DNA from: Tubiluchus corallicola
Lineage: Eukaryota; Priapulida; Priapulimorpha; Priapulimorphida; Tubiluchidae
Assembly: GCA_030141605.1 (NCBI GenBank)
Contig: JAQGDQ010000737.1
Location: forward strand, 1-64,000
Reading direction: 5' to 3'
Length of the DNA stretch: 64,000 nt
The position numbers and the translations under genes are program-made. This document shows, piece by piece, positions 1-14,500 of the stretch. Each line of letters opens with the position of its first letter. The stretch's first letter is position 1. The notes under the pieces are model-generated. The model did not search any database. It saw only the letters and a list, made by a program, of their open reading frames with translations, and had not been told where the DNA came from.

Positions 1-150
1 TGTTCACGACATGACTATTTGTGTACTAGGCGCTACTGAACCGGGTTAGGGATGGATGACCATCAATAAAATCACTTTAGATCAGTTTCAACTATCATAC
101 TGCCACTGGCTATTAATCTTGTTGGTGAAGGAATCACCATAGAATCTTAC

Positions 151-193
151 CTTACATAAATAGCTAAGTTCCCGTACCACCACAACTACAGGG
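151..193 (-). CDS. RTTN: Candidate RTTN exon at the window edge
   Basis: Acceptor ttcactgcaag and donor GTAAGA, 43 bases. The phase fits the preceding exon and gives CPVVVVVRELSYLCK; rotatin has a hydrophobic-basic stretch (SLPVSVFRRYHLPVHV) at about this place. The match is short, so the exon is tentative. Nothing further could be read from 1 to 150. Confidence 0.45.
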
Positions 194-2114
194 CTTGCAG
201 TGAATGTAGAAAACATGAAGAAAATATTAAACTTACCATTTTGAAATGCCGGCAATTTCATCAAATAAAAGCAAAGCAAGAAGATGTGAAATATTGTAGC
301 AAGTCTCTTTTTCTTTTTGGTACAACAAAGCAGCTAAAATATAAAAAAACATAGAAAATGAAGTAAATTTCACTTTGCAGTTGACACACTCCTGCTTAAT
401 TACCAATATCATAAAAAAATTAAATTCAAAAATATGCAAATAAGAAAAGCCAATCAAGTTTGAACAACAATACTAACCGCGTAACAGCTGATAGTATACA
501 GTAACGTCGCCCACAAGTTTGCGTCTGACATCGGAGTTCTGATGCGTTAGCAACCGGAGAATTTTCACACAGCTTGGGATAAAGAGTACACAAAATTCCT
601 GGAGATAGATGAGCAAATTTCAACATTTCATAAACCAGATATTTATACGTAACAAAATCGTGAAAGCATTCGCTAGCAAACAGGGATGTTGCCGTAACTG
701 AAATTTATCAGACATAAGAAACAGATACCGCAATGAAACCAAACAGAAACATTTTTGCAAAACCAACTAGTATTAAAACTGAAAAAAATTCTAAAAAGGT
801 AAAATATTTTGTTTTTTTGTTTGTCTGCTTTTATTTGCTGTGATGCAAAATTACTGATAAAAAACACAAGACTGTTTTATACTATAGAATCTCAAGTTTG
901 ATGGAGCGGCTAATATTAGAAAAATTAATGTGTAACAATGTTTTTGGATTTAACTATCATTAATAATTAACGTTTAAAAATCATAATTCTTCATTAAAAT
1001 AAAGAAATGTTACCTTGTAGATACTTTGCTGTCTATATTTCATAAATTATAAAATTAAAAAGAATTTTGCTCATATAAACTCAAAGTGGTTTGATATTTC
1101 GGTTGATTGGGCCCGGAGACAATAGAGGTCAGCACTGAAGATATGTAACATTGTCGTGAAAAGTACATCACAAATTGTTATGTAAGCGAAATTTATTTGA
1201 ACTATTTTGGTCAAGATTTTTCAGCAGTTTTTGACATCTAGGAACAAAGAAAAGAGAAATTGGATACATGCTAGTGAAATCTGTGAAAAATGTTGCCGAA
1301 AATCATGCATAATTTCGTCTACCAAACGTAATACCTTCCACCGAAACCGAAAGTGCAATTATCAGCAATGGAACCAAAAATTTCATTTTGGTAACATCTC
1401 TGCTTGCAAAGTGTAAATGAAAATTTAAAATGGCTGACTTCTATTCGCGTTTGAATATTTTAATAAACTATCGTTTCTCCGAGGTTTTATTAACCAGAAG
1501 AACAAGCAGAAGAACACGAAAAAGAATACATTTCTTACCGGAGACGATTCATCTAGTGCTGAGTTTAACTGCTGCTGTATGATAGAAAGACCATTCGATT
1601 TCAAAAATGCTCGATGAAGATTGATGTCTGAATTAAAAAACGTAAATTAAAATTACAAAATTACCGCTTAAAGGAAAATGTATAAAACTTAAACTTTCAC
1701 TCACTTCCCAAACAATATAGTCCTTGTTTCTGGACTTGAAATTTCATGAAAACGCTCGTTCGTTCAATTCATGCGAGGTTTCATAGTTTTTTAACCGTGA
1801 ACGGACATCCTTTCACTTCAAACCAATGGCTAATAACTGTAACGCATTATCGCCAAGTTGACTTTATTCACGCCCTCTGCTCGAGCAAGTCATCATCATT
1901 AAAACTGTTTGCTTTACCATTTTTAAAACTATAAATACTTTTGCATTAAACGGTCTTTAGTAGTTGCCATAGTTGCACCAATTTGTCTCAGGGTTGTCAG
2001 ATGACCGAGTTGTTCGCAAGACAAAACAAGATATAAGATATATATAACACGTCTTATACTACTGAAATTAATGTATAGAGATAAAACTGCATAAAAAATT
2101 ATATGTAGAAATAT

Positions 2115-2147
<33 letters not shown>

Positions 2148-5100
2148 AACACACGCACGCACGCACACACACATATACATATATAAGATTCGAGGCTACA
2201 GCTTCGACGACGACATCATTTTCGGCAATTTATATACCAACGAAAGATCTCGATCTAGTGTCTTCTCATTGGTGGTCTATTTTTCGAATCTGGTCCCCCA
2301 TCGGGATGAACACGGGGCAAAAAACCTCCAAAAATGTCCCTTTTTGCCGTTTTTTTGCAAAACTCATACCTCTTATTTGTGAAGAAGGAGAAAGTGCCAG
2401 ATATGATGTTTATAATGGTTGGAAGCCCGTTCAACAGTGGGTGTCATAAGCATATCTAGAACTCGGGGAAGGGCCATGGCGTCCCGTAATGGGCATTCTC
2501 TCAAACACAACTCCTGATTTTTTTTTGACCGAACAGCCTGTAGAAAAAATGGGATTGTACAAGGAGATATAGGATCTTTGGGAAGAGGAGGAACAGGGCT
2601 ATGTGGCAACGTGAGTCCCTTTTGGAGTCACTACCTCCAAAAGGAGCGGCTACAAGTTGATTGGAGGTTCCATTTCAGGCGACTGTCGCTCAGAAGCTAC
2701 AGTGACGTTTGCACTGTGCTGACGTCAATCCATTGTACTCTACCCATAATTTCAGTTCAGCAAAAGCTGCCGGCTTTGGGTAATGATAATGCCTAACATG
2801 TTACTAAAGTGGAATAACAATAAACGAACACTATGTAGAATGTTCGTGCATTATTAACGTTTATGAGCAAAGGCTTTTGCAGGGCCATTGCTAGTATTTA
2901 TATTATTGCACCTCTTCAACAGATTACACAAAAAATTCCAGGAACCCAACGATGCATTACGTAAGGCGAATACGACGAGAGTTTTGAATGACGTAAATTC
3001 TTCAAGGTTACCTTCCAAAATAAAGGCAAGTTGTTCGGAAGCACTTTTCTGTGCCGTTATCTCAACCTCATCCGAAATTAGAAGATTCATCACCTTCTGC
3101 ATACTTTCTATCTGTATAATAATAATAATAATAATAATGATAATAATAATAATTATAATGATAATGATGATAATAATAATTTTAAAATACACTAGGCACC
3201 ACTTAATAGACTCACTTTGGTATGGAAGTGTTTCGATCCAATTAACCGACTGGTTCAATTAGTCGACAGGTGTAGCATATTAGTACAAAGCATGCATTGC
3301 AAATACTGAATTTTAGAAATGAATTAATGTAATTCTCATGTGGAATTGTTCAAAAGAATATTAATTTATATAAGTGAATAAATAAAAAACGAAATAAAAA
3401 AATCTCACAAATCTGATTATTACCACTAAAAATTACAAAAATTCATGCAAGGTCGGTTACTTCATTTTTTCACGAAGAAGTTGGTTTATGAAATTCTCAT
3501 AATGATAAAAACATTAAAAACTCTTGCTGTATACTGTACATATTCACTCAAAACACCTAGTCACCTAGTGCTTGAACTGCAGTTGGTGATGACCTTGTTT
3601 CCCCTGTGAAAAGCAGCGGGAACTTCAAAAGCAAACCACTGGTCAAGTGATTAAATGCTTAGCTTCCAGAAACAACGAGGTTGACTGCAGTGGACACGCA
3701 GGTGACAGATTCAATGCAAAACCGCTGGTCAAGTGATTAAATGTTTAGCTTCCAGAAACAACGAGGTTGACTGCAGTGGACACGCAGGTGACAGATTCAA
3801 AGCAAACCGCTGGTCAAGTGATTAAATGTTTAGCTTCCACAAACAACGAGGTTAACTGCAGTGGACAAGCGGGTGACAGATTCAAAGCAAAACCGCTGGT
3901 CAAGTGATTAAATGTTTAGCTTCCAGAAACAATGAGGTTAATTACAGTGGACAAGCGGGTAGCAGATTCAAAGCAAACCGCTGGTCAAGTGATTAAATGT
4001 TTAGCTTCCAGAAACAACGAGGTTAACTGCAGTGGACAAGCGGGTGACAGATTCAATGCAAAACTGCTAAGTTAGCATATTAGTGCATATGATAAACGTA
4101 CTTGTTTACAAACAAAGCTGTGTCTAACATGACTGTTTCTACATACATTATACTGCACAAAATAGATGTAAAGATGATGCAAAGGTAGTAAAAGCTTTTT
4201 GGTCACACACAAGTGTCTTATTTTAAGTACGTGAAAGAAAAATATTGCGTCAATCATGCAGAGTTATTTAAGTCAATTACTTAACGTTTTTAAATACATT
4301 TGGACAGGAGCGGCCCAGACATGTTTGAGTCAATTAAGCGACTGATTCTATTAACCGTGAGTCTAATAAATGGTACCTACTGTAATAATAATATTAATCA
4401 TTTTAAAATATGACGCACACAAATGAACGTTGCTTTGTTTCAAAATATACATGTACTTCCTGTGGCGAATAAAATCATCAATAAACCAACAATTAACAAG
4501 ATCGATTATAATCACAGCACGAAAATAATCAATAAATTAAATAATAATTAGTAAATTATTTGGCACACTTTGTTGAAAAGAAAACGACACCTGTATAACG
4601 GATGGAATTCTAGCCTCCGCATTAACTGGCTGTTCGTACAGGAACAGGTGAGGTAGATCAGACAGGTCGACATCAGATAAGTCAGGTCGTAGGTGAAGAG
4701 AATTCTCCTCTCGTGCAAGCAATGTTACTAGACGTGAAGCGGCATGCACACGGACACTACAACAATTGAAAAAAAATGAATAAATTCAAACAGCAAGGAA
4801 AGAATATGAGCAAATGCATTTCACACATAATTTTGCATGAAACTTCTCCCAAAAACTTACAATAAACGATGTTCAGCGAGATTCTAGAAGCTGCCCATTT
4901 AATGCACAATTCTTTTCAAAGTTAAGCAACATTAGCTTTGGCAAGCACTCGATTAGGTAACCAATGTATCTATATAACCGCAAAAAAATTAAAGCGAGGA
5001 CTTACTGTACTAATTATGCATCAGACTAATGCGTCTCCTTTAATTCAATAAATTATCAGTAATATCAATTAATATCAGTAAGACAGCAGCTATGAGAAAT

Positions 5101-8100
5101 TAATCAAAATTCACCTGCTACCTTGTTCCTCGATCGATGAAGCGTTAAGAACCGATGCATTAAAAGCAAAAACTTTTGAAAACATTTGTGTAACTTCATC
5201 GTTTGTTTAAACTTATTTTCTAACCTGTCATCAGAGCAGAACAAAAGTCGGAGATTGGGACGTAGCGCATCAGCAGTCGGCAACACGGGCGGATCACCCT
5301 CCGAGGGAAGTTCAACCAGAGACATTAGGAATTTTCCCAGTTCACTCTCGCTGTCCGTGTGGCCCTAAAACATAAAAATTACAAACTTTGGTAACGTCGC
5401 CTGGAAAGAAATAATTTAAGAATAATTTGTAATATCTCATTTTATTCTGGAAAAGATTAGCTCCTTCAGGACCGCACCATTCAGAATAGGTCTTATAAAA
5501 CCTGTGACTTTTCTGCTGCTGTATGAGCACAGATATAACTAAATGATTACAAATTAGGCACTGTTCTATTCGGGAGAATCTCAACTATCCAATCATACTA
5601 TTTCTTTAACATTTGCAAATGATTTAATTGGATAAAATTAAGAAAAACACGCCCTTTTCAGGCATTCCAACTTAGCCTATTGAGTAGCTTAGTCTGGTGT
5701 ACACCTGTGTGATCGCACACACTAATTTATTGATCACGTGCTTGCTACAGCCCAAGAGAACTGTCTGCTGTTCCAGGAAAAACCAACCGATCAACCAAGG
5801 GCAAATTAAGGTCGTTTCATCCTTTAACAGAGATTTCTCTTTGAAAATAGAGTAGACTTGAAATCAAAGTTTACCAGAGTGTTGTGTCTGGATAGTTGAA
5901 ATTTTCTGCATTAGCTAATTTCACACAAGCGATACCGTACATTGTTACAGTGCAAACACTGCAGTTACTGAAAGCTTTTTTCAATTTATTCGCCAAAAAT
6001 TGATTTTTAATTTGTCTAAAGTAAGCAAATGCATTACATATGTAATTTTGCACGAAACTCCATTGTGAGAGGAGTAGAAACCTACAAAAATTATCAAATA
6101 TAACGTAATCGCTGCTTAGTGAGAGCAGTTTTTCTTGAATCCATGCAAAAGATGCTTACGAACCTGAAGGAGATAAACTAATCTTCGTAAACGTTAAACT
6201 ACAGTCAGAATCTCAATGCCACAAAACGACAATCCAGAAAAAACGGTTTAAAAGAGATGGATAAGAAAATAAACAACAAACAGAAATAGCACCATTTCTC
6301 ACTCTCAGTTTCAATAAAATGTAAGAACATGTTACCAAATAAGGTCAAGCGGTCCTTTACCTGTATAAGAGGCAGAAGGGCAGCCACGTTTTCCGTTAAC
6401 TGATTCCACATCTCCACATCCATCAGCAGCTTACTCCGGAGCAAATGAAGGAATATCTTCGTTGCGTAATTGCGGATCTGCATGAGATACAAAAAGCGTG
6501 AGCACGAACATCATCAAACAGTTTCTACAAATCAGTAATTTGCAGTAATTCAAAATAATTTAACAATTAAAAACTGCAGTCGCGAAAAATATCTGAAAAG
6601 AAAAATCTTACAAAATGACCAACAATGATGTCATTGTCGTCGTCATCATCATTGTCATCAATAAGTTCGTGACTCACCAGCATAAGTTCGTAATTTACCC
6701 GCACTAGTTAATTACTTACCTGCAAAAGTTAGTTATTTACCTGTACAAGCTCGTTACTTACCTGCAAAAGTTAGTTACTTACCTGTACAAGCTCGTTACT
6801 TACCTGTGCAAGTTTGTTACTTACCTGTACACGTTCGTTACTTACCTGTACAAGCTCGTTATTTACCTGTACAACCTCATTACTTACCTGCAAAAGTTAG
6901 TTACTTACCTGTACGAGCTCGTTACTTACCTGCAAAAGTTAGTTACTTACCTGTACAAGCTCGTTACTTACCTGTGCAAGTTCGTTACTTACCTGTACAC
7001 GTTCGTTACTTACCTGTACAAGCTCGTTATTTACCCGCACTAGCTCATTACTTACCTGCAAAAGTTAGTTATTTACCTGTACAAGCTCGTGAGAAAAACC
7101 AGCCGTGCATATTTCTCGTAAAATTCTACACTGGATTAGAACCTTGGCATCCTTGTAAACACACAACCCCGGAACCGTGGCCTCCTCTATGTTAAGACAA
7201 TTCTAAAAAACAGTAAACAATTCTGTAGTTATAGTGTGTTTAAAGTGACAAAAATTATTAGGATGCAAAAACAGCAAGAATTAGCCAAAAAATGATGAAA
7301 AACAGCAAGAATTAGGCAAAAAACGATGAAAAACAGTAAGAATTAGCCAAAAAATGGGAATCACACATTGAAATAAACCAAAATATACTGACACATAGCA
7401 ACAAGACAAGGAAAATCTGCTAATGAGTCTTTTCACAGTTCCAGCGATTGATAATGATCGTGCAAAGGTTAAAGGTTAACTGTACCCGACAACGCATTTG
7501 TGTAACTTGACAACGCCTCGCAGCCCAAGCTATTGTAATAGTAGCAGTTTTAACAGCTAGCTAGAACCTTACCTAGTTTAGCAGAACCCAAGCAAGATCC
7601 TGCTAGTAAATCACTCTATGTGCAGAATAATGCATAATTAAGTAAAGTCCTCGTAAACAACTGAAGTAACTGAACTGATGCGGCAGATGGCTTTGTCTCA
7701 TACACATGTCATCTGACGGTTGTAGTTAAGAGGCATTGCTGTGGTAAACTCTACCTTCGAATACAGCAACTGCTCATGCGCACAACAAAACTCTTAAGTT
7801 TAGTCTTGTAGTTTTGATAGACCTGTTGTTATTCTGCATTATAGAGATTTACATACAAATGTGCTGCAAGCTAGTAGCATGATGCTCATAACTCAAATGA
7901 TAACAAACTTTACAGAGTATGCTTCACTTTCCTTTACAGATTTTCTAAATATTTCGGTAGGAGGGCTTAAAAACACAGCACCATTCAACTTTACTGGACA
8001 TCCAGCTCTTTCGGCCAATGCTGGTTTCTCTAAAGAAGCACATCTTCCCATCGGGATGACGGTAATCGGAAAACACTTTGACGAAGCCACCGTGCTTAAA

Positions 8101-8503
8101 TTTGCACATGGTCTTGAGAAAATCAGAGATAAGGGAGCAAGCGTGAAAGAATAATTTGTTGAAAATGTTTGTGTTAGTTTGCACTTAATAAATTTTATTA
8201 CACAGTTTAAAATAAAGTTGAGTGTTATTTCTTGAGCAATGCCAAACATCTAAGGCACAATGATTGCACATTATGCTTTTTTACTAACATTCACCATGCC
8301 ATTTTAACGAAGACTCTAACTTTGTGGACAGAACCAATTTTAAGCTTTGCGTCAGTGTTGCAGCATTTCTACAGGTGTCCACTGAGTGGTTTCATTTTCA
8401 TAGATGAATTGCAACTGCAAGAGGGAATATTAGTATTCTCTATCTAATGTCATTAATTTCACATTAGTATTTTAATAGCAAATAAAAGATTTTACTACTG
8501 CTG

Positions 8504-8575
<72 letters not shown>

Positions 8576-11500
8576 GTAGTAGTAGTAGTAGTAGTAGTAC
8601 AGTAACACGTTCGTTTTATGCTTAATGAAGCTAATCATTATTTTCATGTCATTGTAATTCAATCTGGTAGCTTTTGAGTCTGTCGTTTTCTTCCCGCAAT
8701 GCGTACATTGTTATCTTAACATTAATGAAAATTAAAATTCGCAAAATTAATTTTAAATCGCCAGATATTTTGATCCGCATATTTGCCTATCTTTAATAGT
8801 AGATCGTCAATCCGATCTGATCCGCAAAAATCTAGCGGATTTTTGTCCAATTCGCGGGCCGCAGTCGTGATCCACTCATTGCTTGGGAGCATCAATATAC
8901 TTTGTAAGACTCGATTCTATTGGAAAGTTGAGCTTTCTTTGGCGACCAATAAAAACTTAGTTTACTTTGGGCTAGTTACTGTGGCAACAGCAACACAACA
9001 AAGCTGCTTTTATGACGGCAGACGAATAAGTAACCAATGTGACTATTGAAGCTCCTTAGTTACGGAGTTATCTTCTTAACTAAAACTGCAAAAAAATTTT
9101 GCTAATAAAAACGTATTGGAAAATATGGGCAATAACAGCAGTCGAAGACGGAGACAGATGCGCGAAAGAAGGAGAGCGTCGAGAGGTAATGTACAGTATG
9201 TTTTGCAATTTTTGCACGTGTTTTTCTTAAGATTTAAGCTTCTAAAGTAAGGATGCTGATCCAGTCTCAGGGTCGCTCTCGCATAGTCTTAGCTTTTTAC
9301 ACATACGAACATGTTGTTCTGTGTTGGATAGTAAATTTACACCTAGTATTCATATCCGTCAAACTCTGCATGAAAATCAGTCAGCAAAGGTTGGATGTCT
9401 AACCAAGTAGTTATACGAGCACGTTTTGCATGAATGGCTCAGAAATACCACCCGAGTACAATACTCACTCTAAGTCGTTGTTTTTGCCATATGTACTGAT
9501 TGCAGCTGTTTATCTCGTAAAGGGAGGCAAAATCTCACATCCAAATTACGCTACTGTAGTCTGTATTGTGAAAATGACGTGTGCAACGAAGGGCTACCAA
9601 GCTGGTTCCATCATTCAGTGACTTGGACTACACAGAAAGACTAAGGAAATTAAGCATTCGTCTTGATAATATAGGCACCAACGAAGTGACATGATTCAGG
9701 TTTTTAGAATTGTCAAAAAAATCGACATTTTGGACGAGTCATCCTTCTTTAAGCAATTACTAGAGGTCATCCTTGTAAATTCAACAAACCCAGAGCCAGA
9801 TTGGATGTAAGAAAGTATGCCTTCAGCAACCGAATAGTCAACAGCTGGTATGATTTAAGCAGCAAAACTATAGCATCTAAGTCAATAAATGAATTCAAAG
9901 GAATATGAGCGGAATCACAAAAAAATCATTATGACATACACATACTAAATTCAGTAGAGAACAGGCATTACAGGTGATCCATGGATCTACCTCTAGCCTT
10001 AACATTGAATATGGATATGGATAGTCAAGTCTGTGTCTTGGACAGTTATCCTTAATAATGAGCCAGGCTCTCCTCTGGACATTTGAGTCACAGTGGACCA
10101 TACGTCAACCCTACACAGTGTTGTAGCCTTACACTGACTTGGCTTGCAGTGTGCCAATGTACATAAAAAAATGAAACCTTCAATTTTCATCTGCAAAAAG
10201 CCTTAAAAAACCTCTAAAATGTAAGTAATTCATCAGCAGCTGTGGGATCGAGAGATTACCCAGGGAGCTTGCACTACTCCTTCGAACCACAGTTATTTTA
10301 AGCTAAACTGTTTAGCAAATAATTATTAGAGTATACTTTGTACAACATTTATGTTCTGCTTGGGTTCTATAGCTCCAAATTTTACATGTAGTGCAGTAGT
10401 AGTAAAGAAATGCTTTTCTGATCCAACTTGGCCAGATTGGCTAATTATTTTTAGTTTTGTTTTGTCAGTACTAGAGTTCAAACCAAATGTTACTTTGATA
10501 TTATTTTCCTGAAGCAAAATCAAACATAATCCAAGGCGAAGAAATTATCAATACTAGGATCGACTACTGTAGTCTTGCAACTGAAATTAAACTAAACGCT
10601 AAACCCAGATTTGTAGTACTGCCTTGCACAAATGATATGAGTAAAACTACTAGTAAAATTTGTACATTTAACAGAGTTTTCACTCCTCATAGAAGAATTC
10701 TAAATGTAAACTAGAATTAGTATCCTGAAAATAAATATGCAATGCTGTTAGAAAATTTATCACACTATATGAGACAGAGTATGTGTGAAACTACTTCAGC
10801 TAAATTAACACCCAGATATAATGTCGAATCTATTAAGAGCTAGCACTCTTGCTATGTTTTTCTTTTCAGGGACCATGGCCAGACAGCCACCTGCATACGA
10901 GGATGTACCACCTCGATATTCCCTCCATGAATATCCACCGCCCTCCTATGAGGAAAGTAATCGACGCCAGTTCCTCGCGAACCGGTACTCAGAATCCGAT
11001 GAACCTGCTCCGTATGTATGCTTTCAAACGTGTGAAGAGTTTCATTCACATGCTGAAGATGAAGAGTTTACCAACTGGGAGAGAGACACGGCGGAAGCAA
11101 ACACGGATGACAACAACTGGGAGAGAGACACAGCGGAAGCAAACACGGATGAGAACAACTGGGAGAGAGACACAGCGGAAGCTGAAGATGAAGAGTTTAC
11201 CAACTGGGAGAGAGACACAGCGGAAGCTGAAGATGAAGAGTTTACCAACTGGGAGAGAGACATGGCGGAAGCAAACACGGATGACAACAACCAGCAACAA
11301 ATGTTAGATGATTCTTCCTACACAGAAACACTCATCTTATCTTCGAACATCTTAGGTGTGAGTAGAACATCAACTCTGAGTGATTCTGAGCGGATAATGC
11401 ATGAGAAAAATGCTCTTAGCAGAGATGGAAGTGAGATTTCGATTAGTGAAAATTTAGACAACTTATTCTTCTGCGGCAGATGTGGCTCAACTACTACAGG

Positions 11501-14500
11501 ACGAACTGGTTACGACAATGCAACCATTCATGTTTCTGACTTCAGCAAACCGCTCACGCACAACGAAAATAAATTTGTGCGATCTGGGTGTGTCTATTCA
11601 GAAACAACAAAATGGCATCCTAGACCTTGCAAACCTAGGCGTGGTATATATACCAAAGGGCCCCATTACTACACAAGTAATGGTAACTATCTTACATATC
11701 GCTGCATATCTGCAGCAGCCAAAAATGTACACAGTTGTGATGGATACACCTGTTTTGAGCCTAATTGTAATATACACAGTGTATCGGACCACACAGGTGA
11801 AACTAAATGGACGTGTTATAAAAAGACCTACATGTGGTCCAATTGTGACAGTGTTCGCAAAGTGTTAGGCCATGTGGCTAAACATAAACGGACTTTTGCC
11901 AATATTTATAGTGCCTCGGATGATAATTTTGATTCGGAACAATGGCACCGCCAATTGGCAATATTAGTGTTGATTTTCAGTTTGCAGATGACGCATAACG
12001 TGATATGGACACGAAAAATGTGATCATCGGAATGTGTAATCATGTGACATATTTGTATATAGTGGCTGATTTTTTTTATCTTTTAAATCTTACGTGATAT
12101 CTTTAATAAAGCAATGTTCTTTATTCTGCATATAAGAATGGAGTTAACAAATTTTAATTGAATGCATGACTCGAATATCTGTCTATATATTATCTGTGCA
12201 CAAAGGGCAATTTTTTAGCATTCCATTATAAGTCAGATTGTGAGCTTAACTTCAGCTTAAAAACTTAGCTGGCAAAATTTTAGCTAGACTATGAGCATCG
12301 TACATCATATTTCAGCACAGGTCTGATAAAAGTATTGATCGCGCTGTAATTCTCTGAATGATAATATTTATTGATTACATCACTAGATCTATATTGCCAA
12401 GACTTGTGTATTGAGCTATACTTAGTAAATAATGTACTCATTAAAAATACTTCTCAAAAGCAACTTGATAATTGAGCGCTAGCTTTTTCCTATGTGTATT
12501 TGAGATAGAAACAGATAACAGTGAGACAAAGTCTTCTTCATTATATTTATTAGAAAATTATTAGAAAAGCACACCATCAAAAATCAGTTATTCACAAGTG
12601 AATGCAAATCATAAGCCTCTGAAATTTTTGCTGAAAACAAAACAGAAAACTGGCACCCGTTATACTCGAATTCTTGCGTCTGTCGAACAGACTCATTGAA
12701 TAGATTTTCTCTTTCATTTTTCTTCTTACAAAACATTGCATAACTTGAAATCTGTAACTCGGATTATTGTGTAAATCAAACCAAATTCCTGATAAAATCT
12801 AACTGAAATTAGCCCTCCCCTTTTAGAACAACCTCCCAAGCGAAAAATCCTACGTGAAAGTGTGCACCACATTACGGTTTTAACCAGTTTCGAACTTTGC
12901 GTCAGTGTTGCAGCATTTCTACACGTTAATAGTGCAATTGAAAGGAATGACGATTTCTCCATTTCGTTTCGAGTCTCTCGATTGCCCCCGAAGCTTTTTT
13001 GTGGTGACATTTGCATCACTTTTTCAATAAAATCCGTGCACCTATGCAAGTCGACTACGCTTACTATTTGTTTACAAGTTCTTTTACTTCTTTAATGCTT
13101 TTTAAATGTCATTACACTTTTAAAATTAATTGTGATCTTACAGATTAACCGTATCCAATTATAGAACAAAATCTTACTCCAAATACACAACTGATGGTTA
13201 CCTAGCATGTAAAATATTTTAAGTTGAAATATCGTCTTTTGTTTTTGTAAAACTGTAAGCGTTCATGACATTATCATTAGCTGTGTTAACTAGAGTGACC
13301 GTGCTCTGAGCAGGGGCATTAACTACTTTCTAAGCGGCAGACGGTTTTGACTTACCCACATCCCACGTGACATTTGTAGTTAAAATGCCTCACAGACCAA
13401 GCTAATGTAATAGTAGCAGTTTTAACAGCTAGCTAGAACCTTACCTAGAATAGCAGAACCAAAGCAAGATCCTGCTACTAAATCACTCTACACACAGACT
13501 AATGCATACTTAAATAAAGTCCACGCAAAAAAACAACGTTACTGAACAGATGCGGCAAATGGCATTGACTTACCCACATCTCATGTGACATTTGTAGTTA
13601 AACTGCGTTGCTGTGGTACACTTAACCTTTGACCTACAGCAATTGCGCGTGCATGCAACGAAACTGTGAAAAGGGTTATTGCAAAGGAAATTTCACAAGC
13701 TTTACTAAAATTTAACAAAAGAATCGAACGCTGCATTAATTAAATCTACGTTTTCTAATTAATTAATAAACTGCATAATTAAACAAAAACAGTAGACAGT
13801 TGTGCATGTAGTCAAAAAACGCGTGACATTTACAAATTAAAAATTAAACTGAAAACCATGCACACCAAGACAATGGAAACTGAAAGCGATGCAGACCGAA
13901 AACGTCCCAGATCCAAAATGATGCAAATTAAAAACAATATACACTAAAAAAAAAAAGCACGCTGAAAGCAGTGCACATTAAAAACAATGCACACTAACAA
14001 CAAAGCACACCAAGAACAATGCACACTAAAAACAATACACACTAAAAATGCACGCTAAAAACTGCACATTAAAACCAATGCACATTAAAAACAATACACA
14101 CTAAAAAAAATGCACGCTGAAAGCAGTGCACATTAAAAACATTGCACATTAAAAACAATGCACATTAAAAACAATACACACTAAAAATGCACGCTAAAAA
14201 CAGTGCACATTAAAACCAATGCACATTAAAAACAATACACACTAAAAATGCACGCTAAAAACAGTGCACATTAAAACCAATGCACATTAAAAACAATACA
14301 CACTAAAAATGCACGCTAAAAATAATGCACATTAAAAACAATACACACTAAAAATGTATGCTAAAAACAGTGCACACTAAAAACAATGGACGCTAAAAAC
14401 AGTGCACACTAAAAACAATGGACGCTAAAAACAATGCACATTAAAAATGACACAAACCAAAAACAATGCACACCTAAAATAATGCGCAACAAAAACAATA

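Noticed and set aside
2854-3262. Long frames with poly-isoleucine on both strands
   Set aside because: The poly-Ile part is translation of the (ATT)n microsatellite; only 3,012-3,111 minus is a real exon.
6806-7195. 129-codon plus-strand frame of RYLPVQA repeats
   Set aside because: A 21-bp minisatellite without stops necessarily yields a 7-residue repeat; the frame ends just past the array.
11042-11300. Serine/alanine repeat frames antisense to the NWERDTAEA repeats
   Set aside because: Shadows of the coding repeat on the other strand.
12726-13049. 107-codon minus-strand frame
   Set aside because: Overlaps dispersed repeat family D and matches nothing.
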